Of a stretch of DNA of 64,000 nucleotides, positions 1-8,582 are shown one piece after another. The notes under the pieces were generated by a model. The model searched no databases and had not been told where the DNA came from. It was given only the letters and a program-made list of their open reading frames with translations. Location of the stretch: positions 1 through 64,000 of the forward strand of contig DMMY01000022.1 of assembly GCA_003452935.1 (NCBI GenBank), read 5' to 3'. Within the stretch, counting starts at the first letter, position 1; each line of letters starts with the position of its first letter. The translations under genes and the position numbers were made by a program. The DNA comes from Elusimicrobiota bacterium (GTDB lineage Bacteria > Elusimicrobiota > Elusimicrobia > UBA1565 > UBA9628).

Positions 1-2
1 CA

Positions 3-320
3 AAAGGAAAGCTCGATCTTGTCATTGTCAACGGCGTGACCGTGGGAAGGGCCGTCTTGGAGCCGGGCTGGAGGTGGTCCGACTCGGTCAAGCCGATCGC
101 CAAGACCATGGCCTGCCAGGCGCCGCATTTTCAGTACCAATTATCCGGGACCCTGTGCATCGAAATGGCGGATGGCACGCAGAGGGAGTGCAAGGCCGGG
201 GACGTATGCGCGGTGGGGAGCGGGCATGATGCCTGGGTGGTCGGGGGCGAACCGGTCATCCTCGTCGATTTCCAGGGCATGGCTCGCTACGCCAAACCAC
301 ACCGGGCCAGGAAGCATTGA
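3..320 (+). CDS. Cupin-domain protein, 5' end outside the window
   Basis: The reading frame is open to the left edge, so the start is not visible. About 105 residues are seen. The pattern is that of a small single-domain cupin: a PGW segment, then HFQYQLSGTLCIEMADG, then CKAGDVCAVGSGHDAWVVG, matching the two conserved cupin motifs that form a beta-barrel and often hold a metal. Few metal-binding histidines are obvious in motif 1, so metal binding is uncertain. It is followed 22 bp later by a DUF1059 gene on the same strand. Substrate unknown; it could be a sensor or a small isomerase/dioxygenase-like protein. Confidence 0.7.
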   Translation, partial: KGKLDLVIVNGVTVGRAVLEPGWRWSDSVKPIAKTMACQAPHFQYQLSGTLCIEMADGTQRECKAGDVCAVGSGHDAWVVGGEPVILVDFQGMARYAKPHRARKH

Positions 321-342
321 AAGCGCGTCGCGGGAGGATGTT

Positions 343-540
343 ATGGCCGAGCCAAAGAGGTTCGTCATGGACTGCAGGTTAAATCCCAGCGCCAAGTGTT
401 CTCTGACGCTGGCCGGGACGGAGCAGGAGGTGCTGGACTTGGCGGAGTATCATGTCATCCATAAACACGGTTTCCACAAGGCGCCCCAGTTGCGAGAGCA
501 GCTCAAGTCATTCTTGAAGGAGGAGTTGCTGGTGAGATGA
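343..540 (+). CDS. DUF1059 family small protein
   Basis: A 65-residue protein preceded by a GGGAGG ribosome-binding site five bases upstream of the ATG, which decides the start over longer in-frame possibilities. It shows the family pattern: an early Cys (MDCRLN), a second Cys about nine residues on, then a helix with LDLAEYHVIHKHGF containing the conserved histidines. DUF1059 proteins are short and of unknown function. Same direction as the cupin gene upstream and convergent with hypE. Confidence 0.7.
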   Translation: MAEPKRFVMDCRLNPSAKCSLTLAGTEQEVLDLAEYHVIHKHGFHKAPQLREQLKSFLKEELLVR

Positions 541-559
541 GCTTGGCCGGGCGGGCGCG

Positions 560-1600
560 TCAGCAGATCCGGGGGAGTTGTTCGCCGCTGAGCATGTCGA
601 GCACGCGCTCGACCCCGATGCGGGTCTTGATGCGCACTTCGCCTGACGGCTTCTCCAGGACTTCGCCGATCGATACGGCGGCGCAGCCGGCCTGCTTGAG
701 AGCGGCTAGGGCCTTCTCCCGATCCCCCTTGGCCACGAAAGCCGCCAAGCGTCCCTCACAGGCCATGTAGAGCGGGTCCAGGCCGAACATCTCGCAGGCG
801 GCCTCCACCTCGGGCCGCACCGGGATCGATGGCTCGTCAACGCAGAGGCAGACTCCCGCTTTTTGGGCGATCTCGTTTAAAGCCGTGGCCAGTCCTCCCC
901 GGGTCAGATCGCGCAGGCAATGGATCTCGGCGCCGCTGTCTAAAAGGCCCCGGACCGCGGGCCAAAGATGCCCGGCGTCGCTTTGGAGCTTGGTTTCGAA
1001 ATCGAGACCTTCTCTCACCGAAAGGATGGCCGCGCCATGGGCGCCCACGTCCCCGCTGAGGATGATCTCATCTCCGGGCCGCACGCGCATGGGCTCCACG
1101 GGATGCGGGGCCACGACGCGTCCGATGCCCGCGGTGTTGATATAGAGCCCGTCGCCCTTGCCGCGCTCGACTACCTTGGTGTCGCCGGTCACGATGCGCA
1201 GTCCGATCTCGGACGCGGCCCGGGCCATGGATTTGGCGACTTCGGAGAGGGCCTCGAGGCTCAAGCCCTCCTCGATGATGAAGCTGCAGCTCATGTACAT
1301 GGGCTGGGCGCCGCACATGGCCAGGTCATTGGCCGTGCCGTGCACGGCCAGCGACCCGATGTTTCCCCCAGGGAAAAACAGGGGCCGTACCACGAAGGAA
1401 TCCGTGGTAAAGGCCAGCTTGTCCTGGCAGGGATCGAGGAGCGCGCCGTCATGGGCCGCGTGCAGGGCCGGGTCCGGAAAGGCGGAAAGAAAAATGTCGC
1501 TGATGAGCCGGTGCATGAGCCGGCCCCCGCTGCCGTGCGCCAATGTCACGGTGGTATCGGGAGCGTGAGGGACCGGACACGAGATGTTTATGTCCTTCAT
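560..1600 (-). CDS. hypE: HypE, carbamoyl dehydratase of NiFe-hydrogenase maturation
   Basis: HypE dehydrates the carbamoyl group on its C-terminal cysteine to thiocyanate, which supplies the cyanide ligands of the Fe(CN)2CO centre of NiFe hydrogenases. The 346-residue protein has the PurM-like fold signature near the N-terminus (LAHGSGGRLMH), the nucleotide-binding DGALLDPCQDKLAFTTDSF region and GDTKVVERGKGDG. It ends in the diagnostic PRIC, so the carrier cysteine is present. The ATG at 1600 overlaps the hypD stop by four bases (ATGA), showing translational coupling. A longer frame upstream would run through hypD and is not used. Length is normal for the family. Confidence 0.95.
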   Translation of the reverse strand: MKDINISCPVPHAPDTTVTLAHGSGGRLMHRLISDIFLSAFPDPALHAAHDGALLDPCQDKLAFTTDSFVVRPLFFPGGNIGSLAVHGTANDLAMCGAQPMYMSCSFIIEEGLSLEALSEVAKSMARAASEIGLRIVTGDTKVVERGKGDGLYINTAGIGRVVAPHPVEPMRVRPGDEIILSGDVGAHGAAILSVREGLDFETKLQSDAGHLWPAVRGLLDSGAEIHCLRDLTRGGLATALNEIAQKAGVCLCVDEPSIPVRPEVEAACEMFGLDPLYMACEGRLAAFVAKGDREKALAALKQAGCAAVSIGEVLEKPSGEVRIKTRIGVERVLDMLSGEQLPRIC

Positions 1601-2694
1601 GCGGGCTGCCGGCTGCGATGGTAGCGATGATAGGCGGCGCAGGCGCCTTCCGAGGACACCATGGGCGCGCCCAAGGGATGCTCGGGCGTGCAGAGCGAGC
1701 CGAAGGCCGGGCACTGGTGGGGCTTGCGCAGGCCTTGCAGAACTTCACCCGCCAGGCATTCCTTGGGCTCCGCGGCCGCGATGCCCGCCACCGCGAAGCG
1801 CTGCTCCGCGTCGAGGCCCGCGTAGTCCGGCCGCAGGCGCAAGCCGCTGGATTCGATCGGGCCGATGCCGCGCCACTGCCTGCGGCAGGGCTCGAAGACC
1901 TCGCGCACCAAGGCCACGGCCGCCTTGTTGCCCGCGGCCCGGGCCGAGCGGCTGTACTGGTTCTGGACCTCGATCTCTCCGCGCTCCAACTGGCGCGCGA
2001 GCATGCAGAGCCCCTGCAAGATATCGAGCGGCTCAAAGCCCGTGACCACCATGGGTACGCGGTATTTGCGGGCCAGGGGCGCGTAATCCTCGAACCCCGC
2101 CACTGTGCAGACATGTCCCGCGGCCAAGAAGCCCTGGACCTTGTTGGAGGGGGAAGAGAGTATCGCTTCCATGGCCGGGGGCACGAGCACGTGGGCGGCC
2201 AGAAGGGAGAAATTGGACAGGCCCAAGGTTTTGGCCTGGCGCGCGGCCATGGCGGTCATGGGCGCCGTGGTCTCGAAGCCCACGGCGAAAAAGACCACTT
2301 GGCGCTCGGGCGCGCGGCGGGCGAGCTCGACCGCGTCCAAGGGGGAGTAGACCACGCGCACGTCCGCGCCCTGGGCGCGGGCCTCCAGGAGGCTGCCGCG
2401 CGAGCCGGGCACGCGCAGCATGTCTCCAAAGGAGCAGAATGTGACCTCGGGCTTGCGGCTGATGGCGATGGCCCGGTCGATGAGCTCCAAGGGCGTGACG
2501 CAGACCGGGCAGCCCGGGCCGTGGACGAGGTTTAAGCCCTCGGGCAGGAGTTGGTCTATTCCGAAGCGCACGATGGCGTGGGTCTGGCCGCCGCAGATTT
2601 CCATGACGGTCCACGGCCGCTTGACCAGGGCTTGGAGCAGGCGGGCGTATCTCCGCGCCGCTCTTTGATCGCGGTATTCGTCGAGATATTTCAT
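1597..2694 (-). CDS. hypD: HypD, Fe-S scaffold of NiFe-hydrogenase maturation
   Basis: HypD, with HypC, holds the Fe atom while CO and CN ligands are added. The 365-residue protein carries the family motifs in order: MEICGGQTHAI near residue 32, NLVHGPGCPVCVTP near 55, FFAVGFETTAP near 150, and late cysteines (CAAYHRYH end) that complete the 4Fe-4S and redox cysteines. It overlaps hypC by four bases upstream and hypE by four downstream, so hypC-hypD-hypE is one transcription and translation unit. No hypA, hypB, hypF or hydrogenase structural gene is in the window; they must lie elsewhere if the pathway is complete. Confidence 0.96.
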   Translation of the reverse strand: MKYLDEYRDQRAARRYARLLQALVKRPWTVMEICGGQTHAIVRFGIDQLLPEGLNLVHGPGCPVCVTPLELIDRAIAISRKPEVTFCSFGDMLRVPGSRGSLLEARAQGADVRVVYSPLDAVELARRAPERQVVFFAVGFETTAPMTAMAARQAKTLGLSNFSLLAAHVLVPPAMEAILSSPSNKVQGFLAAGHVCTVAGFEDYAPLARKYRVPMVVTGFEPLDILQGLCMLARQLERGEIEVQNQYSRSARAAGNKAAVALVREVFEPCRRQWRGIGPIESSGLRLRPDYAGLDAEQRFAVAGIAAAEPKECLAGEVLQGLRKPHQCPAFGSLCTPEHPLGAPMVSSEGACAAYHRYHRSRQPA

Positions 2695-2939
2695 TGCGGC
2701 TCCCGGGCCACGGCTTGGTCGAGTTCCTCCAGGTACTTGAAGACCTGAGCCGCTTCTTCCGGGTCCACCATGCTGATGGCGAAGCCCGCGTGCACGATGA
2801 CGTAGTCGCCGATCTTGGCCTCAGGAACGTAGGCGAGGCAGGCTGGCTTGAAAATGCCGCCGAAATCCAGCCGGCCTTGGGCAAGGCCGGTGTCGTCCTT
2901 GAATATGGCGACGATCCTGCCCGGAATGCCGAGGCACAT
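2691..2939 (-). CDS. hypC: HypC, hydrogenase maturation chaperone
   Basis: This 82-residue protein begins Met-Cys-Leu-Gly-Ile-Pro-Gly, the HypC/HupF signature in which the N-terminal Cys (after Met removal) binds the iron precursor. It continues with a small beta-barrel and the IGDYVIVHAGFAISMVD motif typical of the family. It partners with HypD. It is the first gene of the hypCDE operon. A TAAAAT box lies about ten bases upstream of the ATG with no purine-rich ribosome-binding site between, so the leader is at most a few bases long. Confidence 0.95.
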   Translation of the reverse strand: MCLGIPGRIVAIFKDDTGLAQGRLDFGGIFKPACLAYVPEAKIGDYVIVHAGFAISMVDPEEAAQVFKYLEELDQAVAREPQ

Positions 2940-3224
2940 GATGACGTTGATTTTACCAAATCCCCGCGGTGCCGGAGATCATCTTGTTGGCAGTATTGGC
3001 ATTGTTGATCAGTTTTATGCCGCAAATTGTGCCAGCAATGCGAATAATGTGATGCCTGATGGTCCCGGGTTTCGGTAGGCCTTCTGTTGAACTTAATTTG
3101 CCCTATAGGCCCAACTGGATTTTACGCGTCGCGTGGTATGCTAACCGTATCGGATGGACTGGCATATAAAAATCCGCGTTATTGATTTTTTGGCGGGCGG
3201 CGGATATTCGGACCCAGGAGAAAT
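2940..3224. other. Intergenic region between divergent hypC and the secreted NTase-RNB gene
   Basis: Contains the divergent start regions of hypC (leftward) and the giant secreted gene (rightward). A TATAAAAA stretch lies at about 3164-3171 and an AGGAG ribosome-binding site at 3216-3220. Nothing resembling an RNA gene or riboswitch was recognised. Confidence 0.4.
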
Positions 3225-6200
3225 ATGAACACTCGACAAGCGCTCTTCTTTCAAGTGGTGATATGGCTCTGCGTGCAGCCGGCTTCGGCACAGATCAAGT
3301 CCGCGGTCCGGCCAGTCCCGAAGCTCTCGGCCGTCTCATTGACGGCGCGATCGTTGACTCCAATGCCCGGTTTCTCCGCAGGGCTTTCCCTGCCGGCGTT
3401 GTCCGCCGGCGCGGGGATATCCGTTTCCGGTTCCGGCCTTGTCGGAAACAAAATGCCGGCCCCGCTTGCCTCGGGCATCCAGGCTGCCGTCGTGCCGGCC
3501 ATGGCGGCGGCCGTGCCGGCCGTCCAGGCGGTCGCCGCACAGCCCGACGCGGCCGGCGCAGCGCCGCAGACGGGGGAGCAAATCCGGCTGCAGGCGGACC
3601 GGACTTTCGACAACGCTTACGGCAATGCGGCGGCGCTTCCGGATATCGCCGTCGGCGCGGTTTCGGGCCCGCTCGATTCGGCGCTGCCCGTATTTGCGCA
3701 AAGCCAGGTCAGCCGGGTGCGGCTCATCGACCGGGCCATGACCGCGGCGGCCCAGGAGGCCAGCGGGATCATGTTCGGCAACCAGGCGGAACCGGTCCAG
3801 TCGCGCGGCTCCAGCGCCCGGCTGACATACGCCGATGCCAACCCGGACTACGACATTCTCGTCAAGCTGCCTTCAGGCTGGACCTCCTCCGAAGTCGACC
3901 GTTTTTTAAGCAGCCGTCTGAAGGAGTACGAGACTGTCCTTTCGCGCTGCGTGGCCAAGCAGGCGGCGCTGCTTTTCCCGGGGAAAGCCGTCAGGGTCCT
4001 GACGCCCAGGTCGGTTAGGCTGATGGATCCCTGGACCGGCAGGGTCAATATGGACGTCGGCATGGTTTCGCTCGAGATACGGGCCCGCGGCGGGGACTTG
4101 CTCGTGGACGCGGACGTGACCCTGACCAACCGCGAAGACTACGCCAACTCCTATCCGGAATACTTCAGCGGCCAAATGCGGCAGATCGCGGCGCGCGAGG
4201 GGGCCGCTGCCGCGCAGCAAGTGCTCTCGGACATCCGCCTCGCCAAACGGTTCTTCAAGGACGCGGTTCAAGCCTACAAGATCTTCAACGAGGGCGGCCC
4301 CGGCGGAGTGGGAATCGAGCAAATGGTCATGCAGTCCGGCAGGGTGTCGGAGTCGGACCAGGGCCGCACCGTGCTTGAGACCGGCTCCTTCGACCGGATG
4401 ATGGAGCGGCTCTACCGCGCGATGTTCGACGAGCATGGAGAAATGCGCGGGCTGCAGGAGGCGCGCCGCGAGTGGGTCGTGCATAATCCGTTCATGGAGC
4501 CCAAGAACTTCCTCGAACTCATACGGGACCAAGCCTGGATGCGGCTGGCCTACGCGGTGAAGAAGTACCGGGAAGCCAGGATCGCCGGCCGGCCGGTCAC
4601 CATGGCCCAGCTTCGCTACGAGAAGTCCCAGTCGCCGCTTGGGTTGAGGGGCGAACTTCGCCGCGGACAAAAGAATTCGCATATGGTAAATCCCGGCGGA
4701 CCAAAGGTGTCCATCAATGTCGTTTCTTTCAAATCGTTTGGTCATGACACGCAAGAAGCTGTCGACGCTGTCCTCCGGGGCATTCCGGATATTCAAAGCG
4801 TCAAGATATTGAGGGTCGACTCCAGAAAAAAGAAAGAAGAAAAACGTTACCGCGTCGAAGTGCAGCTTATGCCGGGCAGCGATAAAGACTCTCTCCTTAA
4901 GGTCGTTGTGAGCCGTCTTGCAGAGAGCAGTCCTTTCATCCGGGTCATTACCGATGAGGAAGCGGCTCAACCTTCTCCCAAAATTTCCGGGACGTCGCTC
5001 GTGCTTACTCTTGCTCCCTCGGGAAGTTTTCAGAATCGGCAGTCGCTTCTGGCCAATCTTAAGCGCGTTATTCATCGCCTGGAACGTCACTTGCCCCAGG
5101 TGGGGGAACGCCAAACCGCCTCTTTTCGTGAGGCGAATGGCACATATGAGGTCATGCTGCCCATAAACCCCGGTTCGGCGGAGGCTATAGCCGAAAAAAT
5201 CCAGGCTTTTCTCAAGGCTTCACAAACTGGAATACGACTTAAGAAGATCGCTTACCCTAAGCCTCAAGGTCCTAATTCTCCCGTGCCTGGCGCCAAGGTT
5301 GCGCCGCAGCCCGGCGCCATTGAGGAGGCGCCGGGATCGCTCAAGGACTCAGCCGGCAGCGAAAGAATCGTTAATCCTGAGGCGGAAGCCCCGAAGGCCG
5401 AGGCCGATGACGCCGCGCCCGGCGCGTTGACCCTTCGGCTCCTGGACAAATTCACCCTGACCGGGCCGCGGCCCGCTCAACGCGGTCCCGAGTTTCTTTA
5501 CGCGCAGGGCGCTCAGGCCTTGCCGTCGGGCCTTGATGCGTCCTGGCGAGTTCGTCCGCAGCGAGGGCCGGTGGAAGCGGCGCCGGGCTCGCGCGTCGCC
5601 CAAGCCTTGCTTCTGCGCCGCAAGGACAAGATATACGTGAGCGTGCCTCTGGATGACGGCAAGGGCAAGGATGTCCTGCGCCGGGTCAGGGTCCCCGCGC
5701 AGCTCGCGCAGGGCGTCATATCCGACACTGTCGTCGAGGTGGCCTACACGGAAACCGGCGTGACCGATCTGCGGCCCATCGGCGCTTATCCCTTCGACGT
5801 GATGATCGGCCGCGTGGCGCGGCTCGACGGCCGCGAGGTCCTCGAAGGCCTTTTTCGGGCGGAAGGAAAGCCTGTCTCGCTTTACGCCCCCCTGCCCATC
5901 AATGGCGGCGCCGCGGCGGCTGAAGGCGAGATAGTGCAAGCCTTCGTGCGTCCCGCGGCGGACGGATTCGAGGCCGTGCCCCTCATCAGCCTGGGCCGGG
6001 AGGTCACGCCGGAGATCGCGGCCCGGGAGATCGCCTTGCGTCACGGCGCCCGGGCGTATTTCGACGAGGACGTGATCCGCCAGGCCGAGGACATAGGCCG
6101 CGCGCAGGACCCCGCGGCCGAATTCGCCGCGATCCAGCGCCGCAGCCAGGAGGCCGGGAGCGGGCACGTCGAGGATTTGCGCGGCCTGCCTTTCGTGACG

Positions 6201-7631
6201 GTGGATCCCGTCGGCGCCGGAGACCTCGACGACGCCTTCTACGCCGAAAGACAGCCTGACGGCGGCATGGTTTGGTACCTGGCCACGGCCGGCGTGTCGC
6301 AGCTCGTGCGTCCCGGCAGCCCGGCTTTCCGCGCCGCGGCCCGCATCGGCAACACGTTCTACTCGATCGACAAGGACGGGGTGCCGGAATATCCCATGAA
6401 CCATCCGGTCGTCTCGAAGCATGCGGCCAGCCTTCTGCCCGGCAAGGACAGCCTGGCCATGGTCACCCGCATGCGCTTTGATCCGGCCGGCCGCCTCGTG
6501 CCCGAAGCGTCCGACGGGTTCATCGCCGCGGTCCGCGTGCAGGGCCGCTACAACTACGATCAGGTGGCCAGGCTTTGGAAGGGTTTGCCCGATCACGGCA
6601 TCGAGCACGTCGAGCAAATAGCCTTGGCGCGCGAACTGGCCCGCACGCTGGACCGGCAGGACTTCGAGCGCGGCAAACTCAAGATCTCTGTCGGCGAAAC
6701 CGAGCATTTCAAACGCGGCGGGCTTTGGACTACGGAGAAGGTCGTCGAGGACCCGCTGACCGAGGAATCTCACCGCCTCATCGAGGAGCTCAAGGTCTAC
6801 GGCAACCTCGTGATCCAAGCCCAGCTTAATCTCATCAGCGAGAAATACGGCGTTGCCCACTTGAGCCGGGTGCACCCGGCTCAAGAGGAGGCGATCAACG
6901 AACGGCTGCGCGAGGAGCTCGAGAGCATCGGCGCGCCCTGGAAAGGCGAGCCGCTTGGGGACTATCTGGCCAGGCTCCAAGCCCGTAAGGACGCCTCCCC
7001 TGAGCTTAAGGAGGTGGCCCAGATGCTGGCTTTGACCAGCCGCCGCAGCGCCAGCTATGCGGCCGTCGACGTTGACGGCCATGAGGGTCTGGCCCTGGGA
7101 GCGGGCGCCTACGGCCACCCCTCCACGCCGATCCGGAGGTTCTCGGATATGTACAACTCCGCCCTGCGCTATGCCTATTTGACGGGCGAGGATCCGGGGC
7201 GGGTCCATGCGGCGATTCTGGCGGATCTCCAGGCCATGGGCTTCTCCGATCTGGACCATTACCTCGTGCATCTCAACGGCCGCGAACAGGCGACGCGGCA
7301 GATGGACTACGAGGTGGACGACTTCATGTCCGTCTACGAGTTCGCCAAGCCGGAAAACCAGGGCCGGAACTTGAGCGGCTATGTCAAGCTCAAGCGCGGA
7401 ACCGAGGCCGTCATCCAAGTGCGCGCGCCCGCGGTCTCCTTCACCGTGCGCGGGAAAACGGCGGAATCCTTGAAGTTGCTCGACGAGGTCGAGGTCAAGG
7501 TCCGCGGGGCCTTCCTCGAGGAGCGGCGTGTCGACGCGAAGGTGCGCATGATTTCGCGCTCCGCCGCTCCCCATAACCTCTCCAAGAAAAAAGCCAGACG
7601 ACAAAAACGGGCGAGAGATCGTCGCCGCTGA
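3225..7631 (+). CDS. Secreted fusion: archaeal CCA-type nucleotidyltransferase-like region plus RNase II/R (RNB) exoribonuclease
   Basis: 1468 residues; AGGAG ribosome-binding site four bases before the ATG. Residues 1-23 look like a Sec signal peptide (hydrophobic core, cleavage near ASA-Q), followed by an Ala/Pro-rich stretch to about 180. Residues 185-450 match the class I (archaeal CCA-adding/OAS) nucleotidyltransferase pattern: RGSSARLTY at 194-202, carboxylates D208-x-D210, a third acidic pair D295/D297, then SDIRLAKRFFKD and HNPFMEPKNF, the counterparts of the archaeal RLLKxFLK and DPxxxxRN helices. Residues 490-690 hold two similar alpha/beta modules encoded by lower-GC DNA. From about 735 come beta-barrel domains and an RNB core with catalytic D994, D1000, D1002, D1003 and PIRRF (R1304/R1305), then an S1-like end. 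Nuclease function is well supported by motifs; the transferase activity and export are inferred. Confidence 0.85.
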   Translation: MNTRQALFFQVVIWLCVQPASAQIKSAVRPVPKLSAVSLTARSLTPMPGFSAGLSLPALSAGAGISVSGSGLVGNKMPAPLASGIQAAVVPAMAAAVPAVQAVAAQPDAAGAAPQTGEQIRLQADRTFDNAYGNAAALPDIAVGAVSGPLDSALPVFAQSQVSRVRLIDRAMTAAAQEASGIMFGNQAEPVQSRGSSARLTYADANPDYDILVKLPSGWTSSEVDRFLSSRLKEYETVLSRCVAKQAALLFPGKAVRVLTPRSVRLMDPWTGRVNMDVGMVSLEIRARGGDLLVDADVTLTNREDYANSYPEYFSGQMRQIAAREGAAAAQQVLSDIRLAKRFFKDAVQAYKIFNEGGPGGVGIEQMVMQSGRVSESDQGRTVLETGSFDRMMERLYRAMFDEHGEMRGLQEARREWVVHNPFMEPKNFLELIRDQAWMRLAYAVKKYREARIAGRPVTMAQLRYEKSQSPLGLRGELRRGQKNSHMVNPGGPKVSINVVSFKSFGHDTQEAVDAVLRGIPDIQSVKILRVDSRKKKEEKRYRVEVQLMPGSDKDSLLKVVVSRLAESSPFIRVITDEEAAQPSPKISGTSLVLTLAPSGSFQNRQSLLANLKRVIHRLERHLPQVGERQTASFREANGTYEVMLPINPGSAEAIAEKIQAFLKASQTGIRLKKIAYPKPQGPNSPVPGAKVAPQPGAIEEAPGSLKDSAGSERIVNPEAEAPKAEADDAAPGALTLRLLDKFTLTGPRPAQRGPEFLYAQGAQALPSGLDASWRVRPQRGPVEAAPGSRVAQALLLRRKDKIYVSVPLDDGKGKDVLRRVRVPAQLAQGVISDTVVEVAYTETGVTDLRPIGAYPFDVMIGRVARLDGREVLEGLFRAEGKPVSLYAPLPINGGAAAAEGEIVQAFVRPAADGFEAVPLISLGREVTPEIAAREIALRHGARAYFDEDVIRQAEDIGRAQDPAAEFAAIQRRSQEAGSGHVEDLRGLPFVTVDPVGAGDLDDAFYAERQPDGGMVWYLATAGVSQLVRPGSPAFRAAARIGNTFYSIDKDGVPEYPMNHPVVSKHAASLLPGKDSLAMVTRMRFDPAGRLVPEASDGFIAAVRVQGRYNYDQVARLWKGLPDHGIEHVEQIALARELARTLDRQDFERGKLKISVGETEHFKRGGLWTTEKVVEDPLTEESHRLIEELKVYGNLVIQAQLNLISEKYGVAHLSRVHPAQEEAINERLREELESIGAPWKGEPLGDYLARLQARKDASPELKEVAQMLALTSRRSASYAAVDVDGHEGLALGAGAYGHPSTPIRRFSDMYNSALRYAYLTGEDPGRVHAAILADLQAMGFSDLDHYLVHLNGREQATRQMDYEVDDFMSVYEFAKPENQGRNLSGYVKLKRGTEAVIQVRAPAVSFTVRGKTAESLKLLDEVEVKVRGAFLEERRVDAKVRMISRSAAPHNLSKKKARRQKRARDRRR

Positions 7632-7715
7632 TTTCGCGCGGACGTCGTTTCGCCGGGTGGGGCGGGCCGAACCCGTATGGCGGCTCTGTGCTTCACGCAC
7701 TATTAGAAAAAATGA

Positions 7716-7721
7716 TAGATT
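7716..7721 (+). promoter_or_regulatory. -10 box TAGATT of a leaderless start
   Basis: TAGATT ends exactly six bases before the ATG at 7728, and no ribosome-binding site is present. Same geometry as eight other genes in the window. Confidence 0.5.
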
Positions 7722-7727
7722 GGGCCC

Positions 7728-8570
7728 ATGAGATTACTCACTTTCATGGCGCGGCGTTTCGTGGCGGGCGACACGGTCGAGGAGGCCATCCTTCAGGTCA
7801 AGCGTCTCAACTCCGAAGGCATCAAGGCCACCCTGGACAATCTGGGCGAGGAGTGCCGGAGCCGGGAGCAGGCCCTGGCCGCCCGCGACGAGTACCTCAA
7901 GATGCTGGAGCGCATCAATGAGGCCAAGCTCGACTGCAACGTATCGCTCAAGCTGACCCAGTTCGGCCTGGCCATCGACGAGGCCTTTTGCCGGGAGAAC
8001 GTGGTCCGGATATTGGAAAAGGCCCAGACGTTCGGCACCTTCGTGCGCATCGACATGGAAGGCTCGGCCTACACGCAGAAGACCCTGGACATGTTCCACG
8101 ATCTGCGCAAGACCTACCCTCATATCGGCATCGTGATCCAGGCCATGCTGCACCGCAGCGAGAAAGACGTCTCCGAACTGGCCGCCGCGGGCTGCTGCGT
8201 GCGCCTGTGCAAGGGGGCTTATAAGGAACCGGCCGCCGTCGCGTTTCCGGACAAGCGCGACGTCAACGCCAATTACGACAAGCTCGCTCGGATGCTGCTC
8301 AAGGCGCGCAATCCGGCTTTCGCCACGCATGACGACGACCGGATCGCCGCCGCGGCCGCCGCGGCAAAGACCGCGGGCCTGCCCAAATCCGGCTACGAGA
8401 TACAGATGCTCTACGGCCTGCGCGCCCGGCGCTGGAGGGAGCTGGTCGCCCAAGGGCACGTGGTGCGGGTCTACACGCCCTACGGCACGCACTGGTTCCC
8501 CTATTTCTACCGCCGCATACGCGAGCGCAAGGAGAACCTGCTTTTCGTGCTGCGCAATTATTTCGATTGA
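7728..8570 (+). CDS. Proline dehydrogenase, short monofunctional type
   Basis: FAD enzyme that oxidises L-proline to 1-pyrroline-5-carboxylate. The 280-residue beta/alpha barrel shows family motifs in order: LTQFGLAID, VRIDMEGSAY, IQAMLHRSEKD, VRLCKGAYKEP (the conserved lysine region), FATHDD, YEIQMLYGLRARR and YTPYGTHWFPYFYRRIRER, whose paired arginines bind the substrate carboxylate. It starts directly at MRLLTFMARRFVAG, some 20 residues shorter than Bacillus-type enzymes; an in-frame TAG at 7716 rules out a longer form. A TAGATT box six bases before the ATG suggests a leaderless mRNA. The alpha-oxoamine synthase follows 12 bp later, so both are probably co-transcribed. No P5C dehydrogenase gene is nearby. 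Confidence 0.93.
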   Translation: MRLLTFMARRFVAGDTVEEAILQVKRLNSEGIKATLDNLGEECRSREQALAARDEYLKMLERINEAKLDCNVSLKLTQFGLAIDEAFCRENVVRILEKAQTFGTFVRIDMEGSAYTQKTLDMFHDLRKTYPHIGIVIQAMLHRSEKDVSELAAAGCCVRLCKGAYKEPAAVAFPDKRDVNANYDKLARMLLKARNPAFATHDDDRIAAAAAAAKTAGLPKSGYEIQMLYGLRARRWRELVAQGHVVRVYTPYGTHWFPYFYRRIRERKENLLFVLRNYFD

Positions 8571-8582
8571 GCGAGGGGTGGC

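Noticed and set aside
1543..2535. Long open frame of 330 codons antisense to hypD/hypE
   Set aside because: Composition is His/Arg/Gly-rich with no motifs, and the opposite strand encodes unambiguous hypD and hypE. Such mirror frames are common in GC-rich DNA.
2940..3224. Possible tRNA or riboswitch in the hypC upstream region
   Set aside because: No cloverleaf with a GGTTCRA-type T-loop and no known riboswitch core could be drawn.
5349..7700. 783-codon open frame antisense to the RNB fusion
   Set aside because: It is the shadow of a gene whose RNB catalytic motifs are on the plus strand; it has no recognisable domain and the amino-acid make-up of a mirror frame.
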